A stretch of DNA of 64,000 nt from Vreelandella subglaciescola (GCF_900142895.1 NZ_LT670847.1:2728001-2792000); one strand, 5' to 3'. Positions 25,090-35,494 are shown, counted from the first letter of the stretch. The notes: a model not told the origin generated them from the letters alone. Numbers and translations: made by a program.

Positions 25090-27534
25090 GTGCGACAGCA
25101 CACCACTGCGCTTAGCGCGCTGATTTTCGCGCTATTCATCAGCATTTTAACGGCAACTCTGATGGCCGCTCCGGCGCACGCGCAGGGGGTATCGCTGCCG
25201 GGGCTAAGCGGCGATACCGCCAAGGCGGAAAAAGCCGATAACGCGTCGTTTCAACAATCGCTCGACGATGTGATCGCCACGCTGGAAGACGGTCAGCAGC
25301 GCGAGCAGCTGCTGGAGTCGCTACGCGAGCTGAAAACGGCCGCCGACGCGTCGTCAGAAGGCGGCAGTCGCCAGGGGCTGCTGGGCGCGCTGGCCGATAC
25401 CCTGACCGACATCAACGAGCAGGCCCAGGCCGGCGACTCCCCCGCCGAACAGTGGTCGCAGCAGCTGCATCAGGGCTTTGACGAGCTGCGTGAGCTGGTC
25501 AACCGGCCCGGCCGCGCCGGCATTATCCGCACCACCGCCGACGGCGCCGTGTTGGGGATTATCTGGACGGTACTGCTGGTGGTGATGATTGCCGCGGGCC
25601 GATTGCTGGCCACGCGCGAAGGCTGGCCGCACGACTTGCCCCGCGATCCGCGCGGCGGATTGATGGCCATCCACTTTTTCCGTCGCATGCTGCCCTGGGC
25701 GTTGGCCTTTGCCGTGGTGCTGGGGCTGGGTCAGGTCATGTCGGCAAGCGCCGGGCGTACGATGGTGCTGGTGCTGGCCTATGTGTGCTTATGTGGCCGG
25801 GCGCTGTCGGTGGTGTTTGAAACCGTGATTGCCTTTTTCAGCCGCGGGCACCGCTTTATTGCCGTGCGTCTGTTGCAGCAGCGTGCGCTGCGCGGGCTGT
25901 TCGTGATTGGCGCGCTGATCGCGCTGGGCGATGCGGTGAATTCCAGCCGGCTAGTGGGCATGCTGGGTGAAGACTTTTCCGGCCTGGTGTCAGTACTCGC
26001 CAATATGCTTGCGGCGTTGCTGTCGGCGCGCTTTATCATCAAGTTCAAGCGCCCGATACGCCATTTGATCTGCAACCGGCCTTATCGCCAGCGGCGTGAT
26101 TCGGGCACCGCCATCGAGCTTAGCCGCGCCCTCGGCGGGCTTTGGCACATTCCCGCGCTGCTGCTGGTGGGCGGCTCGCTGCTGGCGATTTTCATTACCG
26201 TGGGCGATGTCGGTACCGCTCTGGCACGCTCGATTGTGTCGGCCAGCCTGCTGGTGTTGACGCTGGTGATTACCGGCCTGCTGCGCCGCCACGCCGAGCG
26301 GCGCAGGAAGCGCCGCCGTCCGCCGCGCTACCGTGAGTACCGTCGCCGGCTGGAGCGCTTTGGCTTTGTGCTGGCGCATATCTGCTCGTGGGTGGTGTTT
26401 GCCGAACTGTTCATGCAGGTCTGGGGCAACTCGCTGTTTGGCCTGGGCCAGCAGGGCGTGGCCAGTGCGCGCATCGGTGAAGCGCTGCTAAGCCTGGGTG
26501 CCACCGTACTGCTGGCATGGCTGGTGTGGATTTTTGCCGATACTGCGATTCAGCGGGGGCTGGTGTCGTCGACGCGCTCCCGCGGGCGGCGGGTGAATCA
26601 GGCCCGCGCGCAGACCATCACGCCGATGATCCGCAACGTGATCTTCGTCACTATCCTGATCATTGCCGGGATCGCCGGGCTGGCCAACCTGGGGGTGAAC
26701 GTGACGCCGCTGCTGGCCGGTGCCGGGGTGATCGGTCTGGCGATCGGTTTTGGCGCCCAGACGCTGGTGCAGGATCTGATCACCGGTATCTTCATTCTGA
26801 TCGAAGATTCGCTGGCGGTGGATGACTTTGTCCAGATCAACAGCCACATGGGCACCGTCGAGGGGCTGACGCTGCGCACCGTGCGTCTGCGCGATCTGGA
26901 CGGCATCGTGCATATCATTACCTTCAGCCGGATCGATTCGATCCATAACATGTCGCGCCAGTTCGGCATTGCGCTGCTGAAAATCCGCATTCCCTACGCG
27001 ATGCGGATCGACGACGCCATTACGCTGATGCAGGAAACCGCTCAGGAGCTGCGCAACGACCCGATGATGCGCCACTACATCTGGTCGCCGCTGGAAATGC
27101 AGGGGATCCACGCCTTTGAAGACGGCTGCCCGATTTTACGGATGCGCTTTCGTACCGCGCCGGAAATGCAGTGGGATGTTTCCCGGGCGTTTAACCTGAT
27201 GCTCAAGCAGCGTATGGAAAATCAGGAAATCGACCTTGGCGTGCCGCGTATCAGCCTGAGCATGGAGGCCCGCTCGGAGCGTCAGCAGAATGATGACGAC
27301 ATCACCACGCTGGAAGAAGCACCGGCGCAGGGCGAAGCCGCCGACGCTGATGCCGGGGGCGGCGATGACGACCCCGAGGTAACGCACCGGCCGACGCCGC
27401 CCAAGCCAGCGCCGATGCCGACCAAACAAGAGAAATCCAGGGAGCAGGCGTTAACTCGCACCAAGCCGCAGGCACAGGGCAAGCCCAGCGGCGAAACCCG
27501 CACAGACGGCAGCAATGATGGCGACGGTGACTAA
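25090..27534 (+). CDS. Large MscS-family mechanosensitive channel protein
   Basis: 814 residues from GTG 25090, preceded by AGGAG at 25079. A signal peptide (about 1-33, ending 'APAHAQ') leads to a helical, probably coiled-coil periplasmic segment (40-150), then many transmembrane helices from about 157 on. The MscS core lies near 520-700: pore helix 'LLAGAGVIGLAIGFGAQTLVQDLITGIFILIEDSLAVDDFVQI' followed by the beta domain 'GTVEGLTLRTVRLRDLDGIVHII'. The C-terminal 100 residues are acidic then Lys/Pro-rich and look disordered. It would release solutes during hypo-osmotic shock, an obvious need in a halophile. The last 84 bp overlap the end of the opposite-strand gene at 27451. Confidence 0.92.
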   Translation: MRQHTTALSALIFALFISILTATLMAAPAHAQGVSLPGLSGDTAKAEKADNASFQQSLDDVIATLEDGQQREQLLESLRELKTAADASSEGGSRQGLLGALADTLTDINEQAQAGDSPAEQWSQQLHQGFDELRELVNRPGRAGIIRTTADGAVLGIIWTVLLVVMIAAGRLLATREGWPHDLPRDPRGGLMAIHFFRRMLPWALAFAVVLGLGQVMSASAGRTMVLVLAYVCLCGRALSVVFETVIAFFSRGHRFIAVRLLQQRALRGLFVIGALIALGDAVNSSRLVGMLGEDFSGLVSVLANMLAALLSARFIIKFKRPIRHLICNRPYRQRRDSGTAIELSRALGGLWHIPALLLVGGSLLAIFITVGDVGTALARSIVSASLLVLTLVITGLLRRHAERRRKRRRPPRYREYRRRLERFGFVLAHICSWVVFAELFMQVWGNSLFGLGQQGVASARIGEALLSLGATVLLAWLVWIFADTAIQRGLVSSTRSRGRRVNQARAQTITPMIRNVIFVTILIIAGIAGLANLGVNVTPLLAGAGVIGLAIGFGAQTLVQDLITGIFILIEDSLAVDDFVQINSHMGTVEGLTLRTVRLRDLDGIVHIITFSRIDSIHNMSRQFGIALLKIRIPYAMRIDDAITLMQETAQELRNDPMMRHYIWSPLEMQGIHAFEDGCPILRMRFRTAPEMQWDVSRAFNLMLKQRMENQEIDLGVPRISLSMEARSERQQNDDDITTLEEAPAQGEAADADAGGGDDDPEVTHRPTPPKPAPMPTKQEKSREQALTRTKPQAQGKPSGETRTDGSNDGDGD

Positions 27535-27882
27535 CCAGGGGCCGCGCAGACGCTGCCAGCGGTTGTAATGCGCGGCGGCGTGGCCGACCCGGCCAATCAG
27601 CGCCTCGTGCTGGCCAACGGCGCTATCCGGCGGATAGGCAAAATCGTTGGCCACGCTGCCTTGCCAGTGGGCGCCGTGGCTAAGCCCCAGCCGCGCGCGC
27701 AGCTGGCCGATGTCGCTGACCGTGGCGTGCAGGGTGTCATAGTCATCGCGGTGCTCGGTTACGCTGAGTACCGCATCGGCATCCTGCTTTAACGCGCGGT
27801 TGGGGCAGGCCTCGACCGCGCGCTGAATATCCTCCGACGATGCGTCGGGGGGAAGCGATAAACGCTGGTATAAATCTCGCAT
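27451..27882 (-). CDS. Small membrane protein with degenerate J-like N-terminus
   Basis: 143 residues. The start 'MRDLYQRLSLPPDASSEDIQRAVEA' resembles the first two helices of a J-domain, but the HPD tripeptide that stimulates DnaK is absent. One transmembrane segment near the C-terminus ('LVTVAIIAAVCAGFAAGLALCL'). A genuine J-domain gene lies immediately upstream on the same strand (43 bp). The 3' end overlaps the mscS coding end by 84 bp antiparallel, where both frames stay open. Function unknown; a tail-anchored partner of the neighbouring J-protein is conceivable. Confidence 0.65.
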   Translation of the reverse strand: MRDLYQRLSLPPDASSEDIQRAVEACPNRALKQDADAVLSVTEHRDDYDTLHATVSDIGQLRARLGLSHGAHWQGSVANDFAYPPDSAVGQHEALIGRVGHAAAHYNRWQRLRGPWLVTVAIIAAVCAGFAAGLALCLRLGAS

Positions 27883-27925
27883 GGCGATGCTCTATCCGTG
27901 TCTGGCAAGCGATATCTAGAGAATG

Positions 27926-28840
27926 TCAGTGCCGCTGCATCAGATAATCATAGGCTTTTTTGATGCGTTGGAAACGCTGTGATGCCAGCGCGACCTGCCG
28001 CTCGCTTTGCGAAAACACACGGTCGGGGTGGTGCAGCTGCGCCATGCGCCGGTAGGCCAGGCGAATGTCGCTGCGGCTCGCCCCCCGGGAGAGCCCGAGT
28101 ACCGCCAGCGCCCGCAGGGTACGATCCGGCGGCGGCGTTGATGCCTGGGGGCGGTGCCGATGGTGCTGACGCTGCCTTTCCTGCTGCTGTTGGCGGTGCT
28201 CGCGTTCGCGCTGCTGGCGCTCGCGGTGAGCCCGCGCCTGTTCGCGCTCGTGTTCCTGCTGGCGCCGCTGCTGTTCGGCGGCGCGCCGGGCCTCGGCCTG
28301 CTGTGCCTCGGCTCGCGCGCGGGCCTGCTCGGCTTCCTGTTCGGCCTGGCGGCGATAGTGCGCCGGGTTGTGCTCGCGCCAGTAGGCGTCCCGGCTAAGG
28401 TCTTGTGGCGGCGCCAGGGGCGTGCCGGCCAATTCCTGAAACAGCGTATCCAGCGTGGCCGGGGCGATGCCCAGCAGATCGGCCAGAAAACGCAGAATAT
28501 AATGATTGGCCAGCGACAGGCTGCCGTCGTCGGTGGCCACCGCAATGGCCTTGTGCATGACGGCAAGCCCCTGGCCGGCGGTGCATTCGCGGCGCAGCAC
28601 TTCGGCGGCCAATTGAATAGCCTGCATGTCGCGCTGCCCGGCGATGCGCATGAGCGGCCCAAGGTCGTGCCCGTGGCCGAAGCTCGCCGCTTCCTGCGCC
28701 AGCCGGCGGTAGCGCTGGCTTTCGCTGACGTTGTCGCGGTGGGTCAGTAGCCAGGCCTGCAGCAAAAGCGTTGCCGTATCCACTTGGCTGTGGCTTTGTA
28801 ACAGCACCAGCTCAAAAGGTGAAAAGCGGGCAATCGGCAT
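27926..28840 (-). CDS. TerB-like and J-domain protein (soluble DjlA-like co-chaperone)
   Basis: About 304 residues from ATG 28840, seven bases after GGGAG; the ATG at 28846 and longer readings to 28993 are less well placed. The N-terminal half is helical and resembles a TerB domain ('AAEVLRRECTAGQGLAVMHKAIAVATDDGSLSLANHYILRFLADLLGI'). A long Arg/Glu/Gln-rich linker follows (about 165-235), then a C-terminal J-domain with helices around the HPD motif ('IRLAYRRMAQLHHPDRVFSQSE'). TerB plus J is the arrangement of DjlA, but this protein lacks the N-terminal membrane anchor. It should recruit a DnaK-type Hsp70 to an unknown client. Confidence 0.8.
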   Translation of the reverse strand: MPIARFSPFELVLLQSHSQVDTATLLLQAWLLTHRDNVSESQRYRRLAQEAASFGHGHDLGPLMRIAGQRDMQAIQLAAEVLRRECTAGQGLAVMHKAIAVATDDGSLSLANHYILRFLADLLGIAPATLDTLFQELAGTPLAPPQDLSRDAYWREHNPAHYRRQAEQEAEQARARAEAQQAEARRAAEQQRRQQEHEREQARAHRERQQREREHRQQQQERQRQHHRHRPQASTPPPDRTLRALAVLGLSRGASRSDIRLAYRRMAQLHHPDRVFSQSERQVALASQRFQRIKKAYDYLMQRH

Positions 28841-28984
28841 TTCCATGCTCCCGGCGGTAAGGTTAATAGCCGGCAATGGTGGCGTGACCGGCCGCGGATG
28901 GCAAGCCCGGGCGGGTGGATTCATGGCGCCACCGTCAGCCGGCCTCAACAGCAACAACCGATAACGGCAAGGAGCGAAGTTCAA

Positions 28985-30397
28985 GTGGTTCACGTGGAGC
29001 GTAAAAACAGCTTTCAGCTGCGCCTCTCAAGGCAGCTGAAAGAGGAAACGTCGCATACTCTCGACGTGTATTTGTTCGTGCCCGGCGAGCTGGGGCTCAG
29101 CACCCGGCTGATTGCCGAAGACGTGTTCTACCACAGCTCGATACAGGTCGCGCGCACCTACTACAGCGACGAATACCACCTGCCGCTGGTGCACAGCCGG
29201 CTGGCCAGCCGTAACCGGATGGGCAGCGAATCCTACCGTTTAAGCCTGAGCCTTTACGCTTATCAGTACGTGGAGGCCATGGAGCGCACTACCCGTTCGC
29301 TGCTGGAAAGCGCGCGCAAGCTGCGTCGGAAGTCGGCGGCGTCAGGCGACGATGAAAGCCCCGAAAGCGACGCGGCCCTTGAGGATTCGCTACGCGAAAT
29401 GATGGCGCTGAGCGACGGCATCCTGAAACGGCTGCGGCGCCACAAGCCAAGCGACGAGCGGCTGTATAAATACTTTGCCAACATCGACAACTATCTGTCG
29501 TGGTTTACCGAACAGCAGCTGCTGGCGCTGGTGGCGCACATGCCCCGGGGCAGCGGGATGACGCCGCTAAAGCGCCGGCTGATAGATGTCTGCGAGCGCG
29601 AAAGCGACTATCGCCGCGACAAGCAGTACAACGCCGAGCGGGTGATGCAGGACCCCACGCGGATGTCGAACAAGATGCGCCTGCTGCGCCGGCTGATCGA
29701 ATATCCGATTACCCTCCAGCAGCGCTCCCAGGAGCTGGGCGAGGGCGAGCAAAAGGCGGTCAAGGCGTTGGCGACGGCGGTGGTGATGGCGTTTGTGTCG
29801 TTTGGCGTGCTGCGCGCGCGCGCCCAGCTGGGCGATATTACTGCGCTGTTTATTCTCGCGATGGCGGTGATGTACGCCGTGCGCGAGGTGTTCAAGGACG
29901 ATTTGCGCAATACGCTGTGGCACTGGCTGCGCAAGGGGCGGCCCAAATGGCGCCGCCAGTATCGCGATGCCACGCGCAACGTGCCGGTCGGGCGCCAGCT
30001 TGAGTGGTTTGATTACAAGCGCTACGCGGCGCTGGATGAATCCGTCCGCGAGATGCGCAAGCGCAAGATGGCCCAGCGCGAAGAGGTGGTGCTGCACTAC
30101 CGTTCCAGTTCGCGGATGTCACCCACGCGCTTTCTGAGCGGCTATCAGCATACCCGGGAAACCCTGACGCTGGATCTGTCCATGCTGACTCGGCTGATGA
30201 GCCGCAGCACCCACCATATTTATCGGCTGAAAGACGGTCAGGCGGTGCGCGAAAGCGTCGAACGCCGCCACCTGTTCAACCTCGTGGTGCGCGATACCGA
30301 AAATCAGACGGGGGAGCATCTGGCACGCTGGAAAGTGGTGGTCAGCCGCTCAGGCATCGTCGCCGTGGAGAAAGTCGACGACAGCGACGATGCCTGA
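28985..30397 (+). CDS. Conserved-looking membrane protein of unknown function
   Basis: About 470 residues from GTG 28985, which has AAGGAG at 28970; a reading from 28898 has no such site. I do not recognise the family. The N-terminal third looks like a soluble beta/alpha domain ('NSFQLRLSRQLKEETSHTLDVYLFVPGELGL'). A charged helical region (90-170) follows, then two adjacent hydrophobic helices near residues 258-305 ('VKALATAVVMAFVSFGVLR', 'ITALFILAMAVMYAVREVF'), then a basic cytoplasmic-looking tail ending in a beta-rich segment. Divergent from the J-domain gene, with a 144-bp gap. Codon use looks native. Confidence 0.8.
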   Translation: MVHVERKNSFQLRLSRQLKEETSHTLDVYLFVPGELGLSTRLIAEDVFYHSSIQVARTYYSDEYHLPLVHSRLASRNRMGSESYRLSLSLYAYQYVEAMERTTRSLLESARKLRRKSAASGDDESPESDAALEDSLREMMALSDGILKRLRRHKPSDERLYKYFANIDNYLSWFTEQQLLALVAHMPRGSGMTPLKRRLIDVCERESDYRRDKQYNAERVMQDPTRMSNKMRLLRRLIEYPITLQQRSQELGEGEQKAVKALATAVVMAFVSFGVLRARAQLGDITALFILAMAVMYAVREVFKDDLRNTLWHWLRKGRPKWRRQYRDATRNVPVGRQLEWFDYKRYAALDESVREMRKRKMAQREEVVLHYRSSSRMSPTRFLSGYQHTRETLTLDLSMLTRLMSRSTHHIYRLKDGQAVRESVERRHLFNLVVRDTENQTGEHLARWKVVVSRSGIVAVEKVDDSDDA

Positions 30398-30418
30398 GGA
30401 AAAGTCTGATGCCTGGCG

Positions 30419-31546
30419 TTAGTCTTTCAGCGAATCGAGGGCGCGCTCAAGGTTGTCCACGCTGCGCTGGGGGTAGTGCAGCTTGTCGAGGCCGAAAAGG
30501 CCGATGCGGAAGGTCTGGAAGTTATCGCCTTCGTCGCACTTGAGCGCCACGCCGCCGGCCACCTGAACGCCGGCCTCGGCGAGCTTGGCGGGCAGTTTGG
30601 GGTCGGCGGTGTAGCACACCACCACGCCCGGTGCCTCAAAGCCTTCGGCGGCCACGCTGATAAAGCCGTGGCGCTTGAGCATGTCGCGCACGGCCTGGCC
30701 TACCGCCAGCTGCTCGTTTTTGACCTGATCAAAGCCGTAATCCCGGGTTTCCTGCATGATGTCGCGCAGGGTTTGCAGCGCATCGGTGGGCAGGGTGGCG
30801 TAGTAGGCATGGCCGCCGTTTTCGTAGGCCTGCATGACGCCGTGCCATTTGCCCAGATCGCAGGCGAAGCTGTTGCTCTGGGTTTGCTCAAGGCGTTGAG
30901 TCGCGCGCTCGGAGAACATCACCATGGCGCAGCAGGGCGAGCCGCTCCAGCCTTTCTGCGGCGCGGTCACCACTACGTCAACGCCCAGATCCTGCATATC
31001 GACCCACAGCGTACCGGCGGCGATGGCATCGAGCACTAGAATGCCGCCGGCGTCGTGAGTCGCCTCGGCAATGGTGCGCAGGTAGTCATCGGGCAGCAGC
31101 ATGCCGGCGGCCGTTTCAACCTGAGGGGCAAACACCACGGCGGGCTTTTCGGCGCGAATGCGCTCGGCCGCATCTTCGGCCGGCACCGGGATGAACGGCG
31201 ACTGGGCGTCGTCAGGATTCAGGCGACGCGCCTTGAGCACGGTATGCTGCTCGGTCAGCCGACCCTGTTCGATGATCTGGGTCCAGCGGTAGCTGAACCA
31301 GCCGTTGCGAATCACCATCACCTGCTGATCGGTGGCGAACTGGCGCGCCACGGCTTCCATGCCGAAGGTGCCGCTGCCGGGAATGATCGCCGTCGAGTGG
31401 GCGTTGTAGACGTCCTTGAGCGTGGCGGAAATGTCGCGCATCACGCCCTGAAAACGCTGGGACATATGGTTGAGCGCGCGATCGGTATAGACCACGGAGT
31501 ATTCCAAAAGCCCTTCAGGGTCGATGTTGGGCAGCAGGCCAGCCAT
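30419..31546 (-). CDS. Class V aminotransferase (alanine-glyoxylate / serine-pyruvate type)
   Basis: 375-residue PLP enzyme. 'PGSGTFGMEAVARQF' contributes to the cofactor phosphate site, 'LVLDAIAAGTLWVDMQDLGVDVVVTAPQKGWSGSP' holds the PLP-binding Asp and the Schiff-base Lys (in PQKGW), and 'FRIGLFG' is near the C-terminus. Length and motifs fit the alanine-glyoxylate/serine-pyruvate group of fold-type I enzymes; the exact amino donor is not deducible. Stop is 21 bp from the convergent unknown membrane gene. Stand-alone, 141 bp downstream of cdd's end. Confidence 0.88.
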   Translation of the reverse strand: MAGLLPNIDPEGLLEYSVVYTDRALNHMSQRFQGVMRDISATLKDVYNAHSTAIIPGSGTFGMEAVARQFATDQQVMVIRNGWFSYRWTQIIEQGRLTEQHTVLKARRLNPDDAQSPFIPVPAEDAAERIRAEKPAVVFAPQVETAAGMLLPDDYLRTIAEATHDAGGILVLDAIAAGTLWVDMQDLGVDVVVTAPQKGWSGSPCCAMVMFSERATQRLEQTQSNSFACDLGKWHGVMQAYENGGHAYYATLPTDALQTLRDIMQETRDYGFDQVKNEQLAVGQAVRDMLKRHGFISVAAEGFEAPGVVVCYTADPKLPAKLAEAGVQVAGGVALKCDEGDNFQTFRIGLFGLDKLHYPQRSVDNLERALDSLKD

Positions 31547-31687
31547 GGTGTTCTCCTAATGAGTGACGCGCCGGCGCACCGGGCGGCGGCCACGTCAGGA
31601 TTGTGCTTGAGGGTGTTGCTCAGAGGCGCACAGCGCCTCAAGAATACGAGCAATGATACGTCAAGAAAAGCGCCATTGCCCCCGCCG

Positions 31688-32095
31688 CTAGGACGCGGGC
31701 AGGTTTTCCGGGCCGAACGCGTCGGGTAGCAGCGCTTCCATACGGTAGCTTTTCAACACCGCGCCTTGCCGGCTGAGCACGTGAATACGCGTGTCGGGCG
31801 TGGCAAATTCGCGGATTCGCTGGCGGCAGTCGCCGCAGGGCGTGCACAGATGCTCGCCCGGCCCCATGACGTAAACCGCGGTCAGATGGCGCTGGCCGGC
31901 GGTGACCATGGCGGCAAGCGCCGAGGCCTCGGCGCACAAGCCCTTGTAATGCGCGACCTCCACATTGGCGCCGGCAAAGCGCGCGCCGTCTTCGCTTTCG
32001 GCCACCGCGGCGACCGGGTGGCGGGAGTAGGGCGCGTAGGCATTCTCGCTGGCGCTGGCTAACTGGGCGACAAGCTGTGCATTAGGCGCGGTCAT
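31688..32095 (-). CDS. cdd: Cytidine deaminase
   Basis: 135 residues, the short tetrameric class. The zinc site and catalytic Glu are in '[17 protein letters not shown]' (Cys54, Glu56) and '[11 protein letters not shown]' (Cys87, Cys90). It deaminates cytidine and deoxycytidine to uridines. The usual Arg after CAE is Ala-Ser here, a mild variation. The start overlaps the deoD stop by four bases (ATGA), so it is the last gene of the deo operon. Confidence 0.94.
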   Translation of the reverse strand: MTAPNAQLVAQLASASENAYAPYSRHPVAAVAESEDGARFAGANVEVAHYKGLCAEASALAAMVTAGQRHLTAVYVMGPGEHLCTPCGDCRQRIREFATPDTRIHVLSRQGAVLKSYRMEALLPDAFGPENLPAS

Positions 32096-32847
32096 GCGTT
32101 TTCCCCACGGGCGCTTTCGTCACCGGCCTGGTCGGCGTCATCGCGCAGTACGGTATCCAGGGCGATGGTCATCATCTCGTGGAAGGTGGTCTGGCGCGCT
32201 TCGCTGGAGAGCGATTCGCCCCTGAGGATGTGGTCCGACACCGTGCAGACGGTCAGCGCGCGGGCGTTAAACTCCGCGGCCACGCCGTAAATGCCAGCGG
32301 CTTCCATCTCTACGCCCAGAATACCGTAGCGCGTGAGCCGCTCGGCCATGTCGGTCTGCGGGTTGTAGAACAGATCGGCCGAAAACAGGTTGCCCACCTT
32401 GACCGGCACGTTCTGGTTGCCCGCGGCCGCCACGGCGTGGCGCGTCAGGTCGAAGTCGGCGATGGCGGCAAAGTCGTGGTCGTTGAAGCGCATGCGGTTG
32501 ACCTTGGAATCGGTGCACGCGCCCATGCCGATGACCACGTCGCGCAGCTTGACGTCGTCGCGCACCGCGCCGCAGGAACCCACGCGAATCAGCGTCTTGA
32601 CGCCGTAATCGGTGATCAGCTCCTTGGCGTAGATCGACACCGACGGAATCCCCATGCCGTGCCCCATGACCGAGATTTTGCGCCCCTGATAGAAGCCGGT
32701 ATAGCCGAGCATGTTGCGCACGGTGTTCACTTCGCGGACGTCGTCCAGATAGGTCTCGGCGATGTAGCGGGCGCGCAGCGGATCGCCGGGCATCAGCACG
32801 GTATCGGCGAAATCATCCGGGGCGGCGTTAATGTGCGGCGTGGCCAT
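32092..32847 (-). CDS. deoD: Purine-nucleoside phosphorylase DeoD
   Basis: 251 residues; the hexameric bacterial type, with '[18 protein letters not shown]' and 'RVGSCGAV' (phosphate binding), '[13 protein letters not shown]' (ribose binding) and '[10 protein letters not shown]' carrying the catalytic Asp. Splits purine (deoxy)ribonucleosides with phosphate into base and (deoxy)ribose-1-phosphate, feeding DeoB. The C-terminal 15 residues are an acidic extension. It lies 50 bp after deoB and overlaps cdd. Confidence 0.96.
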   Translation of the reverse strand: MATPHINAAPDDFADTVLMPGDPLRARYIAETYLDDVREVNTVRNMLGYTGFYQGRKISVMGHGMGIPSVSIYAKELITDYGVKTLIRVGSCGAVRDDVKLRDVVIGMGACTDSKVNRMRFNDHDFAAIADFDLTRHAVAAAGNQNVPVKVGNLFSADLFYNPQTDMAERLTRYGILGVEMEAAGIYGVAAEFNARALTVCTVSDHILRGESLSSEARQTTFHEMMTIALDTVLRDDADQAGDESARGENA

Positions 32848-32897
32848 AAAATTTCCTCATACAAACGGCTGGTAAAGGCGCCTGACTGGCGGTGGAT

Positions 32898-34145
32898 TCA
32901 GCGCGATGCGCGGGGCAAAAAGCTTTCGCCGTCGTCGAAGGCGGCAAGCTCGAAAAAGCCGGCAAGGGACTGGCCGATGTCGGCAAAGGTGGCGCGCTCG
33001 CCCAGATTGACTGGCGCTACGCCCGCGCCACGCACCAGCACGGGCACGTATTCGCGGGTGTGTTCGGTGCCGTGCCAACTGGGGTCGCAGCCGTGATCGG
33101 CGGTGAGCAGCAGCAGATCGTCGTCGCCGAGGGCGGCGACAAGCTCGGGCAGGCGGGCATCAAAGTGCTCAAGCGCGGCGGCGTAGCCGGCAATGTCCCG
33201 ACGGTGGCCATAGACCGAATCGAAATCGACGAAATTGGTCATGATCAGCGTCGGCGTGGCCTGATGGCTGGCCGCGGTACGCGCGACTTCTTCAAGGGTG
33301 GCGTCCATCAGCGCATCGTGGCCGTTGGCCTTGCGCTTGTGGGTAATGCCGCAATGGGCGTAGATGTCGGCAATTTTACCGATCGACACCACCTCGCCGC
33401 CGGCATCAGCCAGCTTTTGCAGCACGGTCGGCGCGGGCGGCTCGATGCTGTAGTCGCGCCGGTTGCCGGTGCGGGCAAAGTCATCGGCGGAGTCGCCGGC
33501 GAAGGGGCGGGCAATCACTCGGCCGATGTTGTAGGGCGCCAGCAGCTCGCGCACGGTTTCGCACAGCGCGTAAAGCCGCTCAAGGCCAAAGTGCGTCTCG
33601 TGGGCGGCGATCTGAAACACGGAATCCGCCGAGGTGTAGACGATGGGTTTGCCGCTGGCAACGTGCTCGTCGCCCAGCCGCGCAATGATCTCGGTGCCGG
33701 AGGCGTGGCAGTTGCCGAGCACGCCGGGCAGCCCGGCGTCGCGGATGATCGCCTCAAGCAGCGCCGGGGGGAAGCTTTCCGCCTTGGGGGTAAAGTAGCC
33801 CCAGTCAAAACGCACCGGCACGCCGGCGATTTCCCAGTGGCCGGACGGCGTATCCTTGCCCGACGAAATTTCCTGAGCGTGAGCATGGGCGCCGTTGAGT
33901 GTCTCGGGCAGGGTGACGCCGGCGGCCACGCTGCCGGTGCTGTTGCGGTGGGCGTGAAACAGCCCCAGCCGCGCCATGTTGGGCAGCGTCAGTGGCCCCG
34001 AACGCTTGGCCGTGTCGGCGTTGCCGGCGGCGCAGGCCTCGGCGATGTGGCCCAGAGTGTCGGCGCCGGTATCGCCGAAGGCGTCGGCATCCGGCGCGCT
34101 GCCGATGCCGAACGAGTCGAGTACCAGTACGATAGCGCGGGTCAT
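32898..34145 (-). CDS. deoB: Phosphopentomutase DeoB
   Basis: 415 residues, alkaline-phosphatase superfamily. Metal and catalytic landmarks: '[18 protein letters not shown]', '[15 protein letters not shown]' (phosphorylated Thr), '[11 protein letters not shown]', and '[24 protein letters not shown]'. Converts (deoxy)ribose-1-phosphate to the 5-phosphate, the substrate of DeoC. The start overlaps the deoA stop by four bases. Confidence 0.97.
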   Translation of the reverse strand: MTRAIVLVLDSFGIGSAPDADAFGDTGADTLGHIAEACAAGNADTAKRSGPLTLPNMARLGLFHAHRNSTGSVAAGVTLPETLNGAHAHAQEISSGKDTPSGHWEIAGVPVRFDWGYFTPKAESFPPALLEAIIRDAGLPGVLGNCHASGTEIIARLGDEHVASGKPIVYTSADSVFQIAAHETHFGLERLYALCETVRELLAPYNIGRVIARPFAGDSADDFARTGNRRDYSIEPPAPTVLQKLADAGGEVVSIGKIADIYAHCGITHKRKANGHDALMDATLEEVARTAASHQATPTLIMTNFVDFDSVYGHRRDIAGYAAALEHFDARLPELVAALGDDDLLLLTADHGCDPSWHGTEHTREYVPVLVRGAGVAPVNLGERATFADIGQSLAGFFELAAFDDGESFLPRASR

Positions 34146-35494
34146 AGGGCGTCTCCCCGGAAGGTTTCCTGAATCAGCGTGTCGGCGTGAGCGGCGTCAT
34201 CGCCCAGCGTGACGGCGGCGCGTAGCTGCCCGGCGGCGCGCTCGGCGGCGGCGGTATCCCGGGCGTGCACAAAGGCCAGCGGGCGGCTGTTATCAAGTGA
34301 ATCGCCCACGGCGGCAATCTGGCTGAAGCCCACGCGGTGGTCGACGGCGGCGTCGTTGCGCAGCCGGCCACCGCCCAGCTCGACCGTGCTCATGCCCACG
34401 GCGCGGGTGTCGATGCGTGCCACGATTCCCGCGCGCTCGGCATACACAGGGACGATCACCGGGGCTTTTTCCAGATAGTCGTCCGGGCGTTCGATAAAGT
34501 CTGACGGCCCGCCCAGGGCGTGCACCATGCGCGAAAACACCTCGGCCGCCGCGCCGGAATCAAGCGCCCGGTCGAGCTTTTCAATGGCCGCCGTGCGGCT
34601 GTCGGCAAGCTTGCCGGCGATAAGCATTTCGACCGCCAGCTCGCGGGTCACGCCCATCACGCGGCCGTCCTGACGCTCGCCGCGCAGCAGCGCCAGCGTT
34701 TCGGTGATTTCCACGGCGTTGCCCGCGCAGGGCGCCAGCGGCTGGCTCATGTCGGTCAGCAGCGCGGTGGTCGGCGTGCCGGCCTGAGTAGCCACGCGGG
34801 CAATGCTTTGGGCAAGCTCACGGGAGGCTTCGGGCGTGGGCATGAACGCGCCGCTGCCCACCTTGACGTCCATCACCAGCGCATCGAGGCCCGAGGCGAG
34901 TTTCTTGCCCAGAATCGAGGCGGTGATCAGCGGGATGGATTCCACCGTGGCGGTAACGTCGCGCACGCCGTAGATGCGCTTGTCCGCCGGGGCGAGCTGG
35001 CCGGTCTGGCCGATGATCGCCACGCCTTCCTGCTTGACGATCTGGCGAAAGCGCTCGGGCGCGGGGTAGGGATCATAGCCGGGGATGGACTCCAGCTTGT
35101 CCAGCGTGCCGCCGGTATGGCCCAGCCCGCGCCCCGAAATCATGGGTACAAAGGCGCCGCAGGCCGCGACCCAGGGGCCCAGCACCAGCGAGACCAGATC
35201 ACCTACGCCGCCGGTGGAGTGCTTGTCGACCACGGGGCCGGGCAGGTTCAAGTCGTCCCAGCGCATGACGTGGCCGGAATCCCGCGTGGCGCGGGTCAGC
35301 GCGACTACCTCGGCGGGGCTCATGCCGTTCAGGTAGGTGGCCATGGTGAACGCGCCGATCTGGGCGTCGCTGATGCGTTCATCGGCGATACCCTGAATAA
35401 AGGCGGCCAGCTCGTGGTCCGGCAGCGGCTGGCCGTCGCGCTTTAACCGAATCAGCTCCTGGGGCAGCAGCGACGCGGACGCTTGCGCGGCCAT
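34142..35494 (-). CDS. deoA: Thymidine phosphorylase DeoA
   Basis: 450 residues. The phosphate-binding and active-site signature '[24 protein letters not shown]' and '[21 protein letters not shown]' are clear, as is the C-terminal pyrimidine nucleoside phosphorylase domain. Splits thymidine and deoxyuridine into base and deoxyribose-1-phosphate. Start shares one base with the deoC stop (35494) and the end overlaps deoB. Confidence 0.97.
   Translation of the reverse strand: MAAQASASLLPQELIRLKRDGQPLPDHELAAFIQGIADERISDAQIGAFTMATYLNGMSPAEVVALTRATRDSGHVMRWDDLNLPGPVVDKHSTGGVGDLVSLVLGPWVAACGAFVPMISGRGLGHTGGTLDKLESIPGYDPYPAPERFRQIVKQEGVAIIGQTGQLAPADKRIYGVRDVTATVESIPLITASILGKKLASGLDALVMDVKVGSGAFMPTPEASRELAQSIARVATQAGTPTTALLTDMSQPLAPCAGNAVEITETLALLRGERQDGRVMGVTRELAVEMLIAGKLADSRTAAIEKLDRALDSGAAAEVFSRMVHALGGPSDFIERPDDYLEKAPVIVPVYAERAGIVARIDTRAVGMSTVELGGGRLRNDAAVDHRVGFSQIAAVGDSLDNSRPLAFVHARDTAAAERAAGQLRAAVTLGDDAAHADTLIQETFRGDAL

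Noticed and set aside
32892..34172. 426-codon plus-strand frame over deoB
   Set aside because: Shadow of deoB, whose catalytic motifs are complete.
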